DNA of 37,166 bases from Bacillota bacterium (GCA_023460575.1 JAEWPQ010000136.1:1-37166); one strand, 5' to 3'. Shown: positions 1-7,341, counted from the stretch's first letter. Program-made: numbers and translations. The notes: a model not told the origin generated them from the letters alone.

Positions 1-36
1 TAAAGAGCTTCCTCCGAATTTCACAACTTTTTTCAT
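1..36 (-). CDS. Aspartate kinase, N-terminal fragment (gene runs off the left edge)
   Basis: Read on the minus strand from the ATG at 34-36, the first twelve residues are MKKVVKFGGSSL. The KFGGSS stretch is the conserved nucleotide-binding start of aspartokinases, which phosphorylate aspartate at the entry to lysine, threonine and methionine synthesis. A purine-rich GAGGAG ribosome binding site lies just upstream. Only 12 codons are inside the window, so the isozyme class and the ACT domains cannot be judged. Confidence 0.75.
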   Translation of the reverse strand, partial: MKKVVKFGGSSL

Positions 37-147
37 GGCGTCTTTCTCCTCTGATACAGGTTAATATCTACATATTTAACGGAAATAATATCTTAATTGT
101 CACCAGCTGTCAAGTGGTTTTCTCTAAATATGTATATTTTTCCATCA

Positions 148-903
148 TCATGCATAAATTCTCTTTTTCAGAAACATATTCAAAATCTTTTCATTGGCCA
201 GGCTGTTTCGTTTATCCGACTCTTCAATCCGCCTGTTTCCTCCGCTGATGCTGTTATATTCCCCGCAGATATCAACTGCCAGTACCGGTTCTTTCCTGCG
301 GATTATCTCCCATGCCTGATAAAGCTGTGCCAGTGTCATACTTCCCTGATCCCAGTCGGTGATAAGTTCATTGGAAGAAAATACATCTTTATCAACAGAT
401 AAATACACAGGATCCTTCAATTGTCCGGCGAAGTCTGATATCCAGTCAGTTGCGGATAACTCCGATTCTGTATAGATCTTCACTCTGTCCTTAAACTCCT
501 CCCTGACTGCACAGGCCAGCTCATCGGACACACCGATTAAAATAACACGCTTTAAGAAATTATTTTCCTTAAGTATCCGGCGGATCCAGTTCCCACAGGA
601 GAGGATGCCCCCAAAACTGGAAGCAAGCAGATCTGCGTGATGGTCAAAAACCACCAGATCATAAGGCTCTTTGCAGTTCTTTTGCAGTACATAGCTGATA
701 TAATGAAAATTTCCGCTGTCCAGAAACCGGAAGCTGCCCCCTGTTTTTTCAGCCCTGCGCTCAATCTCAGTTAAAGACGCTCCGTCACAAAAACCATGGA
801 CTCCGGTTAAATCGGTACAATCAACCCAGTCGTAAGGAACCTTTCTGTAAAAATCCTGTCTTTTGTAAACATCTGTAAAATTAAATATGGTAACCGGTTT
901 TAT
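148..903 (-). CDS. Arginase/ureohydrolase-like protein with an apparently lost start codon
   Basis: The frame is open from the stop at 148 back to beyond 903. It reads like one protein throughout: IFNFTDVY, DWVDCTDLTGVHGFC, then LDSGNFHYISYV, LVVFDHHADL, ILSCGNW and SVDKDVF. The DHHAD and SVDKD motifs recall the metal-binding DxHxD and SxDxD motifs of the arginase/agmatinase fold, and the family normally begins near the IFNFTDVY segment. No ATG, GTG or TTG lies in frame between a TGA at 943-945 and a GTG at 652-654. Where a coupled ATGA start would be expected, over the stop of the HD gene, the sequence is ATAA (900-903). The protein is therefore started from ATA, started late at GTG 654 (168 residues, losing the conserved N-terminus), or dead. 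The exact substrate is unknown. Confidence 0.6.
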   Translation of the reverse strand: MKPVTIFNFTDVYKRQDFYRKVPYDWVDCTDLTGVHGFCDGASLTEIERRAEKTGGSFRFLDSGNFHYISYVLQKNCKEPYDLVVFDHHADLLASSFGGILSCGNWIRRILKENNFLKRVILIGVSDELACAVREEFKDRVKIYTESELSATDWISDFAGQLKDPVYLSVDKDVFSSNELITDWDQGSMTLAQLYQAWEIIRRKEPVLAVDICGEYNSISGGNRRIEESDKRNSLANEKILNMFLKKRIYA

Positions 904-1496
904 TTTCCTTTCAAAACTTCCACCTCCTGATTTACTTCTTCCTCACAGGAACGCATGGCAAGTATGGTTTTTTCAAATAGTTGTTCTAAAGTCCAGCCAA
1001 GATATCCGGCACCGGTTTCAATGATTTCTCTGGAACATCCGGCAGCAAACTTTTTGTCCTTATACTTTTTCTTTAAGCTGGATACTTCCATATCCATAAC
1101 ACTTTTTGAAGGACGCATTCTGGCCGCTGCACCGATTAAACCGGTCAGTTCATCAGATGCAAAAAGAACCTTTTCCATCTCATGTTCCGGCTTTACCCCG
1201 GAGCAGATTCCATATCCATGACTGCATATCGCATGAACCAGCTCTGGCTCTGCACCGATTTCTTTTAAAAGCTCCGGCGCTTTTGAGCAGTGTTCCTCTG
1301 GAAACTGCTCAAAATCCACATCGTGGAGAAGCCCTGCCAGTCCCCAGAAATCTTCTTCTGCCCCGTAGCCCAGTTCTTTTGCATACCAGCGCATAACGCC
1401 TTCCACAGTCAGCGCATGAAGAAGATGGAACGGCTCCTGATTGTATTTTATGAGTAAGTGCAGTGCCTGTTGTCTCGTTATTTCTGTTTTCATCAT
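900..1496 (-). CDS. HD-domain hydrolase (198 aa)
   Basis: This is a small HD-superfamily metal-dependent phosphohydrolase of unknown substrate. The visible HD ligands are His27 (HALTVEG), His58-Asp59 (LLHDVDF) and Asp115 (FASDEL), with further histidines at 69 and 93 in positions typical of the fold. There is no fused nucleotidyltransferase or ACT domain, and the length is usual for stand-alone predicted HD hydrolases. Its start overlaps the DUF523 stop by 4 bases and has an AGGAG site 6 bases upstream, so translation is probably coupled. It is the middle gene of a three-gene minus-strand operon, DUF523 to HD to arginase-like. Confidence 0.8.
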   Translation of the reverse strand: MMKTEITRQQALHLLIKYNQEPFHLLHALTVEGVMRWYAKELGYGAEEDFWGLAGLLHDVDFEQFPEEHCSKAPELLKEIGAEPELVHAICSHGYGICSGVKPEHEMEKVLFASDELTGLIGAAARMRPSKSVMDMEVSSLKKKYKDKKFAAGCSREIIETGAGYLGWTLEQLFEKTILAMRSCEEEVNQEVEVLKGK

Positions 1497-1978
1497 GAAT
1501 TTCTCCTTACTGTACCTGTTTCATTATCTCTTCCGGTTGTAAGAGAATGAATGCCGCTCTCTCCAATCACTTTGATTCCGTTGTCTTCCAGCAAAGCTGC
1601 CGTTACCCCGTTACCTGGAATCTTTTTTCCGGAAAAAGTTCCGTCATAGATCATTCCGTGGCCGCAGGATGGGCTGCGTTCCTTTAATATGGCTCTTTTG
1701 CAGCCGTAAATTCCGGCAAGCTTTAAGGTTTCTTTCGCACCTTTTACAAAAAAGTCAGTCACATCCTGATCCAACTGGTTGATGACGGATTCTCCTCTCC
1801 GCTCAGCCGGAGGTCTTGGCGTCTGCATTCCTCCCATCTGCTCCGGACACACTGGAACCAGATGATACTGATCAAGCAGTGTCAGAACATCTTCATTTTT
1901 TCCATTTTTACCGTCATAACGGCAGTTCGCACCTAAAAGACAGGCGCTTACCAGAATTGTTTCTTTTTGATCCTTCAT
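1493..1978 (-). CDS. DUF523 / TudS-like protein (161 aa)
   Basis: The protein carries the DUF523 signatures SACLLGxNCRYDG (residues 11-23), VCPEQMGG with PRPPAE (43-59), and LKERSPSCG (98-106). Cysteines 13, 19, 44, 93 and 105 are present, and family members such as the thiouracil desulfurase TudS bind an iron-sulfur cluster through conserved cysteines of this kind. A cytosolic desulfurase-like role is therefore possible, but the family is mostly uncharacterised. A strong GGAAGGAGG site precedes the ATG at 1978. It is the first gene of the operon and is separated from clpP upstream by a terminator. Confidence 0.85.
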   Translation of the reverse strand: MKDQKETILVSACLLGANCRYDGKNGKNEDVLTLLDQYHLVPVCPEQMGGMQTPRPPAERRGESVINQLDQDVTDFFVKGAKETLKLAGIYGCKRAILKERSPSCGHGMIYDGTFSGKKIPGNGVTAALLEDNGIKVIGESGIHSLTTGRDNETGTVRRNS

Positions 1979-2013
1979 TCCTTTTCGCCTCCTTCCATAA
2001 GTCTTACTGTAGC

Positions 2014-2061
2014 AAAAAATGAAAAGAGGTTCAATCCTTTTTTCAGATTAACCCCTTTTCA
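2014..2061 (-). terminator. Rho-independent terminator after the araC-clpP operon
   Basis: On the minus strand the arms TGAAAAGGGGTT (2061-2050) and AACCTCTTTTCA (2031-2020) pair with one wobble. An inner AATC/GATT pair extends the stem, and a run of six T follows (2019-2014). Confidence 0.85.
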
Positions 2062-2066
2062 TAACC

Positions 2067-2657
2067 CTATTTTCTTTTTTCTACAATTGCATCAATGATA
2101 CCGTAATCCCTGGCCTCTGATGCTGTCATAAAATGATCTCTGTCCGTATCCCGTTCAATCTCTTCTTCTAAATGGCCTGTATTCTCGCCAAGTATCCGGT
2201 TTAACCGTCTCTTATCCTTTTGAAGCTTTTCCGAAAAAATAAATATATCAGCCGCTTTTCCGCCAATTCCCCCTGATATACCGGGCTGATGAATCATAAT
2301 CTCCGCGTTGGGAAGGGCAAACCGCTTACCTTTTGTTCCCCCTGCCAGAAGAAACGCCCCAAAGCTGGCTGCCAGCCCCAGACAGATGGTGGAGACATCG
2401 CAGCGGATAAACTTCATGGTATCATAAATTGCCAGACCGGCTGTTATAGAGCCTCCCGGACTGTTAATGTAAAAGGAAATATCTTTCTCCGGGCCCTGGG
2501 ATTCCAGAAACAACAGCTGTGCGATAATCAGCTTTGCAGAATCATCGCTCACCTCTTCCCCAAGAAAAATAATCCGGTCCTTTAAAAGGCGGGAAAACAG
2601 ATCATAGCTGCGTTCTCCAGAACCGGTCTGTTCAACAACATAAGGAACCATATTCAT
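2067..2657 (-). CDS. clpP: ClpP-family ATP-dependent protease proteolytic subunit
   Basis: This is a serine protease of the ClpP family. With the start at the ATG of 2655-2657 the catalytic triad falls at Ser98 (GLAASFGAFLL), His123 (EIMIHQP) and Asp174 (DTDRD). SFYINSPGG forms the usual oxyanion-side strand. That start is preferred over the GTG at 2666 because a GGAGG site ends 8 bases upstream of it and the GTG overlaps this site. Relative to E. coli ClpP there are two extra residues in the Gly-rich stretch after the catalytic His (GISGGIGGKAAD). The gene is not beside clpX or tig. It overlaps an AraC regulator by 4 bases, so it is probably an accessory paralogue that forms its own or mixed ClpP rings. 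Confidence 0.92.
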   Translation of the reverse strand: MNMVPYVVEQTGSGERSYDLFSRLLKDRIIFLGEEVSDDSAKLIIAQLLFLESQGPEKDISFYINSPGGSITAGLAIYDTMKFIRCDVSTICLGLAASFGAFLLAGGTKGKRFALPNAEIMIHQPGISGGIGGKAADIFIFSEKLQKDKRRLNRILGENTGHLEEEIERDTDRDHFMTASEARDYGIIDAIVEKRK

Positions 2658-3052
2658 GCTGCACACCTCCAGGCCAAGGAGTGTTTCATGACCACCTCTT
2701 TTCGCCTCAGCTGCCTGTTAATTCTTGCTTTTCTGTATGTCATAGGCGTACAGCCATATACTTTTTTAAATTCCAGTGTAAACGCCTGCTGGGACTGGTA
2801 TAATGCATCCTGGGCGATCTTTGCAATGGAGTCCTCTTCCATAACAAGCTTCCTCGCCGCCTCGCTGAGCCTGCGTTCCTTAACATACCGGTGAATGGTA
2901 CAGCCCGTGACTTCACAAAACATCCGGTTGATATGAAATTTAGAGTAGCCGGCATGCCAGGCAATCTCCTCCACATTCAGTCTTTCCGGTGCAGATAAGT
3001 TTACTTCAATATAATCAATGATCTTACTGACTATTTTTTTCTTTTCATCCAT
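2654..3052 (-). CDS. Stand-alone AraC-type DNA-binding regulator (132 aa)
   Basis: The protein is essentially only the two-helix-turn-helix AraC/XylS domain. The first HTH is around residues 24-45 (NVEEIAWHAGYSKFHINRMF) and the second around 75-97 (IAKIAQDALYQSQQAFTLEFKKVYG), ending in the family-typical TPMTYRK. There is no ligand-binding N-terminal domain, so it resembles MarA/SoxS/Rob-type regulators in size. Its TGA stop overlaps the clpP ATG (ATGA), which implies co-transcription and coupled translation. It may regulate its own operon, clpP included, although no operator could be assigned. Confidence 0.88.
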   Translation of the reverse strand: MDEKKKIVSKIIDYIEVNLSAPERLNVEEIAWHAGYSKFHINRMFCEVTGCTIHRYVKERRLSEAARKLVMEEDSIAKIAQDALYQSQQAFTLEFKKVYGCTPMTYRKARINRQLRRKEVVMKHSLAWRCAA

Positions 3053-3078
3053 GCTTTCTACCTCCGTGATCTGCCCTT

Positions 3079-3107
3079 ATTATAGCAGGTTTCATTTTTC
3101 CTGTCTT
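3079..3107 (-). promoter_or_regulatory. Predicted promoter for araC-clpP
   Basis: On the minus strand the -10 is TATAAT (3084-3079) and the -35 is AAGACA (3107-3102) with a 17-base spacer. It lies about 30 bases upstream of the AraC start. The -35 is weak, as for a regulated promoter. Confidence 0.55.
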
Positions 3108-3166
3108 AATAAAAAGTGCGGTTTCCAAAAATCACTGAATTCCTACTATGTTTATAGAAAAAGACC

Positions 3167-3195
3167 ATGACATTTTGTTAATAATATAGTATACT
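3167..3195 (+). promoter_or_regulatory. Predicted promoter for the flavodiiron protein
   Basis: The -35 is ATGACA (3167-3172) and the -10 is TATACT (3190-3195) with a 17-base spacer. An AAGGAAGG ribosome site (3225-3232) sits 7 bases before the ATG at 3240. Confidence 0.6.
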
Positions 3196-3239
3196 TTATA
3201 CAAGATACTAGAACGAGCAATAGAAAGGAAGGCTGCAAC

Positions 3240-4442
3240 ATGTACTGTATCAAAAAAATAAATGAAGATCTGTTCTGGGTTGGCGGAAGCGACCGCCGTC
3301 TTGCCCTGTTTGAAAATGCATATCCCATTCCTAAAGGAATTGCTTATAATTCCTACGTTCTGCTGGATGAAAAAACCGCGTTGTTTGACACGGTTGACAG
3401 AGCCATTACCGGACAGTTTATAGAGAATGTGGAAGCAGTTTTAGGTGGACGGAATCTGGATTATATTTTTGTTAATCACATGGAACCGGACCACTGCGCC
3501 ACCTTAGGAGAAATGGTAAGAAGATATCCTGATGTAAAGGTCGTATGCAATGCAAAAACCGTCCCCATCATCAATCAGTTTTACGAATTCGGAGTAGATG
3601 ACAGAGCTGTCATTGTAAAGGAAGGAGAGACCGTCTCTACCGGCAGACACAATTTCACCTTCTATATGGCTCCCATGGTGCACTGGCCGGAAGTTATGGT
3701 CACCTATGATACCACAGATAAGATTTTGTTTTCTGCAGACGCATTCGGCACCTTTGGCGCCATGAACGGGAATCTGTTTGCTGACGAGCTGAATTTTGAA
3801 CGTGAATGGCTTGATGATTCCAGAAGATACTATTCCAACATCGTGGGCAAATACGGTATCAACACTCAGGCATTATTAAAGAAAGTCTCAGACCTGGATA
3901 TTCAGTTCCTCTGCCCCCTTCACGGACCTGTATGGCGTTCCAATATCTGCTGGTACATGGACAAGTACTGCACCTGGAGCAGCTACAAACCGGAAGAGCA
4001 GGCAGTTATGATCGCTTACGGTTCCATATACGGCAACACGGAGAATGCTGCCAACATTCTTGCCTGCCGTCTTGCAGAGCGGGGAATCCGGAATATAGTA
4101 ATGTATGACGTTTCCGTAACTCATCCATCCTACATTATCTCAGAGGCATTCCGCTGCAGCCATCTGGTATTTGCATCTGCAACCTACAATGCAGGCATTT
4201 TCAGCAACATGGAGCATCTGCTTATGGATATGAAGGCCCACAACGTGCAAAACCGTACCGTTGCACTGATTGAGAACGGCTCCTGGGGCGTTATGGCAGG
4301 CAAAAAGATGACCGAAATCATCTCTGAAATGAAAAACATGACGATTCTGGACCAGACCATTACAGTGAAGTCTTCCGTGAAAGAGGATCAGCTGTCGGAA
4401 ATCGCGGCTCTGGCCAATACCATCGCAGATTCCATGTCTTAA
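3240..4442 (+). CDS. Flavodiiron protein (A-type flavoprotein, FprA family)
   Basis: This is a two-domain cytoplasmic enzyme that reduces O2 (or NO) to water (or N2O) and protects anaerobes. The N-terminal metallo-beta-lactamase-like domain carries the full diiron ligand set: HxExDH at 80-85 (His80, Glu82, Asp84), His148, Asp167 and His228. The flavodoxin domain starts near residue 255 with AYGSIYGNTENAA, the FMN phosphate loop, and has GSWGVMAGK further on. The length of 400 residues is standard for the minimal class A form without rubredoxin, so electrons must come from a separate rubredoxin or similar donor, which is not in the window. It is a monocistronic unit flanked by its own promoter and terminator. 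Confidence 0.95.
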   Translation: MYCIKKINEDLFWVGGSDRRLALFENAYPIPKGIAYNSYVLLDEKTALFDTVDRAITGQFIENVEAVLGGRNLDYIFVNHMEPDHCATLGEMVRRYPDVKVVCNAKTVPIINQFYEFGVDDRAVIVKEGETVSTGRHNFTFYMAPMVHWPEVMVTYDTTDKILFSADAFGTFGAMNGNLFADELNFEREWLDDSRRYYSNIVGKYGINTQALLKKVSDLDIQFLCPLHGPVWRSNICWYMDKYCTWSSYKPEEQAVMIAYGSIYGNTENAANILACRLAERGIRNIVMYDVSVTHPSYIISEAFRCSHLVFASATYNAGIFSNMEHLLMDMKAHNVQNRTVALIENGSWGVMAGKKMTEIISEMKNMTILDQTITVKSSVKEDQLSEIAALANTIADSMS

Positions 4443-4452
4443 AAGCATAACA

Positions 4453-4498
4453 ATCCCCCGGAAGAACCGGCAGATAACTGTCCGTTCCTCCGGGGGAT
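4453..4498. terminator. Bidirectional terminator between convergent genes
   Basis: The arms ATCCCCCGGA and TCCGGGGGAT, with an inner GAA/TTC extension, form a long GC-rich stem between the flavodiiron gene and the convergent pxpA. The flanking T/A runs are short, so termination efficiency is uncertain. Confidence 0.7.
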
Positions 4499-4518
4499 AT
4501 TCTTCATACTTTCATCTC

Positions 4519-5274
4519 TTAAAATCCCTTTATATCAATCCCTTCCGCTGTAAGACCTTGTCTGATTTTTTTCACAAATGCCAGAGTTTTGGCTCCATCT
4601 TTGTGAACACATACAGAATCAGCCTGGATGGTAATATCACGTCCTTCCACCGTTTCCACTTTCCGCTCTCTGACCATACGGATCACCCGTTTTACAGCCT
4701 GATCTTCATCCTTTATCAGTGCACCCTTCTGGTTTACCGGTACAAGAGTTCCGTCACTTTGATATCCCCGGTCTGCAAATACCTCACTTGCGCAGAATAC
4801 GCCGGTCGCTTTTGCAGCACGGATCATCTCACTGCCGCTTAACGCCAGAAGCACCAGGCTTTCATCTACCTCCTTCACCGCCAGACAGACAGCCTTAGCC
4901 AGCTGATAATCCTCCGCTGCCATATGATAAAGTGCACCATGGGGCTTTACATGCCACAGCCGCACTCCTGCTCCTGTGCAAAATGCCTTTAACGCTCCAA
5001 TCTGATATTTCACAGAAGCTTTTACTTCTTCCGGTGACAGCGCCATATTCCTTCTCCCGAATCCGGCCAGATCCGGAAATCCCGGGTGAGCGCCGATTCT
5101 CACCCCATGCTCCTTACATAGAACCACCGTCCGTTCCATCACCATGGGATCCCCTGCGTGGAATCCGCAGGCAATGTTTGCAGAGGTAACGTATGGAATC
5201 ACCTCTTCATCCATTCCGATCTTATAAGCTCCGTAACTTTCCCCCAAATCACAGTTCAAATCAATGACCGCCAT
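4519..5274 (-). CDS. pxpA: LamB/YcsF family protein, 5-oxoprolinase subunit A
   Basis: PxpA is the metal-dependent polysaccharide-deacetylase-like subunit of the bacterial 5-oxoprolinase (PxpABC), which opens 5-oxoproline to glutamate using ATP. The family start VIDLNCDLGES is exact, followed by SANIACGFHAGDP (32-44), IGAHPGFPDLAGFGRR (60-75) and VKPHGALYHM (109-118). These carry the conserved His and Asp residues. The length of 251 is typical. The partners pxpB and pxpC are usually adjacent, but neither is present here: the downstream gene is convergent and the upstream gene is an aminotransferase. The subunit either works with partners encoded elsewhere or has another role. Confidence 0.93.
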   Translation of the reverse strand: MAVIDLNCDLGESYGAYKIGMDEEVIPYVTSANIACGFHAGDPMVMERTVVLCKEHGVRIGAHPGFPDLAGFGRRNMALSPEEVKASVKYQIGALKAFCTGAGVRLWHVKPHGALYHMAAEDYQLAKAVCLAVKEVDESLVLLALSGSEMIRAAKATGVFCASEVFADRGYQSDGTLVPVNQKGALIKDEDQAVKRVIRMVRERKVETVEGRDITIQADSVCVHKDGAKTLAFVKKIRQGLTAEGIDIKGF

Positions 5275-5324
5275 AATCGCCGCTTCCTTTCTCTAAAACC
5301 GTATTTTCCTTCTATCCTGTTAAT

Positions 5325-5353
5325 ATTTTACCATTTTCCAATGTCAGTCTCAA
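5325..5353 (-). promoter_or_regulatory. Predicted promoter for pxpA
   Basis: On the minus strand the -35 is TTGAGA (5353-5348) and the -10 is TAAAAT (5330-5325) with a 17-base spacer. This gives a leader of about 45 bases, and pxpA looks transcribed on its own. Confidence 0.55.
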
Positions 5354-5419
5354 TTATTTTTTTCAACTCCACAAGCTTTTTGTTCTCTTTCCTGACAATT
5401 TTCAACGCTTCGGCTCCGT

Positions 5420-6301
5420 TTATGGCAGCAATTTATGCATATCCCCATCAAACAAGCTCTTCTTTCCTGTATATGTTAGATATTCTCCAATGACTTCATT
5501 CTGGATCTGTTTTAACCGCAGCGGATCTTTTCCTCCTACAGCCATGCCATCAATTTCCTTTGTGTGCAGACAGAAATTAGAGGAAGAGGTCACCAGCACC
5601 TCATCTGCATCCATCAGCTCTGTAAGAGTAAAGGGGCGCTCCAAAACCTGGATACCAAGGCGGTAGCAGGCTTCAATCATATGAGTCTTAGAAATCCCCC
5701 GCAGAATATACTGATCATTTGGATGAGAAAGAAATATTCCGTCTTTTAAGATGGAAACATTGCTGTGGGCACACTCAGTTACAATATCACCTCTGTGAAA
5801 CACGTTTTCCTGTGCGCCCAGTTTATCAGCCTTCTGGGATGCCATTACGGAAGGCAGAAGGTTTAAGGTTTTAATATTGCAGTGCAGGAAACGGGTGTCC
5901 TCTGCTGTGATCAGACTAATGGGAATCTCCGGGTCACGCAGCCGGTTTGGGCGGATCATGACCCAAAGCTTACCGCTCATCTCACTGTCATAAACGTGAT
6001 TTCTGGGAGCAGCTCCTCTTGTGACCTGCCAATAGACAAAATGAGTCTCTCCCTCCACTTTTTTAAGAAGATCTGTTAAAAGTTCTCCAAGCGCCTTTTT
6101 TTCCATGGGAATCCGGATATCCAGGGCATTGGCACTGGAATAAAAACGGTCCAGGTGATCTTCCAGCAGATAGACCCGGTGATTTCCTCCAACCGTTGCA
6201 TCATAAACTCCGTCACCGAAAAAATGCACTCTGTCATTAAAAGGAACCATCAGTTCCTCTGGTGCAGCAATTATTCCATCATAATAAGCAAGCTCTTTCA
6301 T
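5420..6301 (-). CDS. Class IV aminotransferase, D-amino-acid aminotransferase type
   Basis: This is a PLP-dependent fold-type IV aminotransferase. The PLP lysine is Lys144 in NIKTLNLLPSVMA. Glu177 in TECAHSN and the glycine/serine stretch 201-204 follow the Bacillus D-alanine aminotransferase pattern almost number for number. The TRGAAPRNH motif (94-102) matches the D-amino-acid carboxylate site of that enzyme rather than the branched-chain enzymes. I place the start at the ATG of 6299-6301, which overlaps the stop of the upstream gene as ATGA and has GGAGAGG 2 to 8 bases before it; an in-frame ATG at 6325 is less likely. The probable role is interconversion of D-alanine and D-glutamate with 2-oxoacids. 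Confidence 0.88.
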   Translation of the reverse strand: MKELAYYDGIIAAPEELMVPFNDRVHFFGDGVYDATVGGNHRVYLLEDHLDRFYSSANALDIRIPMEKKALGELLTDLLKKVEGETHFVYWQVTRGAAPRNHVYDSEMSGKLWVMIRPNRLRDPEIPISLITAEDTRFLHCNIKTLNLLPSVMASQKADKLGAQENVFHRGDIVTECAHSNVSILKDGIFLSHPNDQYILRGISKTHMIEACYRLGIQVLERPFTLTELMDADEVLVTSSSNFCLHTKEIDGMAVGGKDPLRLKQIQNEVIGEYLTYTGKKSLFDGDMHKLLP

Positions 6302-6960
6302 AACCTCTCCTTTTTTTCGGGGCAAATGCCAAATTTCATCCTGACGTACTCCTCAATCAGTTTCGCACAGTTATCAAGTCCCAGACTTTCCGTATCCAGA
6401 CACAGGTCATAATTTCGAGGATTTTTCCACTGTCTTCCGGTATGATACAGGTAATAGGCATTGCGGTACCGGTCCAGATGGTCAACATAGCGTTCTGCTT
6501 CCGGCTCTGAAATCCCCTGCCTCTCCATCTCATGTTTTATCCTGAACTCATAGGAAGCATCTAAATACACAGACACCACATTGGATTCTTGTCGTAATAC
6601 AAAATCAGCAGCTCTTCCCACACACACATAGGATTCCTGAGTAAGCAGTTCTTTCAACACCTTTGCCTGATAATTAAATAAATTCTGATCTGATAAGAAG
6701 TTTCCGCTTTCTGCAGGGATTCTCTCTCCATTATAAACCCTTTTAAACGCCCCATACAACAATGTTTTTTTCGTTTTTTCATCTGCCTCTGCAAATATGG
6801 TTTCGTTGATTGCACTGTCCTTAGCATCCAGCCGTAAAAGCTTCCTGTCATAGTAATCAATTCCATAATCAGCAGCCAGCTTTTTTCCTATATGACTTCC
6901 TCCTCCGCTTCCGCAGGTTCGGGTTATGGCAATTGCAAAAAATTGATTCTGTTCATTCAT
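6298..6960 (-). CDS. Cytidylate-kinase-like family protein (220 aa)
   Basis: The protein has a P-loop-like start ITRTCGSGGGSHIGKKLAADYG (13-34), the LID/NMP-type architecture, and VCVGRAADFVL (112-122). This matches the cytidylate-kinase-like family (PF13189), distinct from the true Cmk in lacking the classic GPAGAGKS loop. Its substrate is unknown. A strong GTAGGAGGAAG site precedes the ATG. It is the first gene of a two-gene operon, and its TGA overlaps the ATG of the aminotransferase. The candidate small RNA or leader at 7125-7283 lies upstream on the same strand. Confidence 0.82.
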   Translation of the reverse strand: MNEQNQFFAIAITRTCGSGGGSHIGKKLAADYGIDYYDRKLLRLDAKDSAINETIFAEADEKTKKTLLYGAFKRVYNGERIPAESGNFLSDQNLFNYQAKVLKELLTQESYVCVGRAADFVLRQESNVVSVYLDASYEFRIKHEMERQGISEPEAERYVDHLDRYRNAYYLYHTGRQWKNPRNYDLCLDTESLGLDNCAKLIEEYVRMKFGICPEKKERL

Positions 6961-7124
6961 GTTTCTTCCTCCTACTATCGCTAATACCTATTTCACCGGG
7001 TCAGCCCTTAAGCTGGTCTTTGATGAATTCCGGCCCTGGCTCCAATCAGCACTGAAGATTATAATATTTTTTTATATTTTGTTCATTCTCATGCTTTTTT
7101 TGTTATGCAAGACCATATTTTATC

Positions 7125-7283
7125 AAATAAAAAGAGGCTTTCCCACTAAATACTGGGGAAAACCTCCTCGTTCTCCAAAAAGAAACTGGGATGCTCCGGG
7201 AGGACATTACGTCCAAAAAGCAAAAGAAGCCGCAACTGCCTTCCCGGCAGTTGAGACTCCATCGTTCTCTCATTTCATATGTT
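7125..7283 (-). ncRNA. Candidate small RNA or long structured leader (about 155 nt)
   Basis: The 380-base gap between the permease and the kinase-like gene holds a complete small transcription unit on the minus strand. A near-consensus promoter (7290-7318) should start RNA near 7283. A perfect 8-bp hairpin CAACTGCC-GGGAA-GGCAGTTG is followed by a small GGAC-GTAAT-GTCC hairpin. A rho-independent terminator with arms GAGGTTTTCCC and GGGAAAGCCTC plus a T-rich tail ends near 7125. I do not recognise a riboswitch, T-box or 6S consensus. A CCTCC segment near 7200 could pair with the GGAGG at the 5' side of the terminator, so attenuation of the downstream kinase-like gene is an alternative to a free small RNA. 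Confidence 0.6.
7134..7166 (-). terminator. Terminator of the candidate small RNA
   Basis: An 11-bp stem pairs 7156-7166 with 7134-7144, one pair being a wobble, and is followed on the minus strand by a T-rich stretch (7133-7127). Confidence 0.8.
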
Positions 7284-7289
7284 GGGAGA

Positions 7290-7318
7290 ATTATACCACT
7301 TGCGGTAAGATAGCACAA
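7290..7318 (-). promoter_or_regulatory. Strong promoter for the candidate small RNA
   Basis: On the minus strand the -35 is TTGTGC (7318-7313) and the -10 is a perfect TATAAT (7295-7290), with a 17-base spacer. No open reading frame with a good ribosome site follows. Confidence 0.7.
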
Positions 7319-7341
7319 GGGGTACTTGGAATTTTAGCGTA

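Noticed and set aside
7125..7283. Known riboswitch, T-box or 6S RNA
   Set aside because: None of the hallmark sequences I know (T-box AGGGTGG, lysine, FMN, glycine, SAM, c-di-GMP cores, 6S bubble) could be matched, so it is left unassigned.
7103..7318. Minus-strand 71-codon frame inside the small-RNA unit
   Set aside because: It starts at the -35 element, upstream of the predicted RNA 5' end, and runs through the terminator stem.
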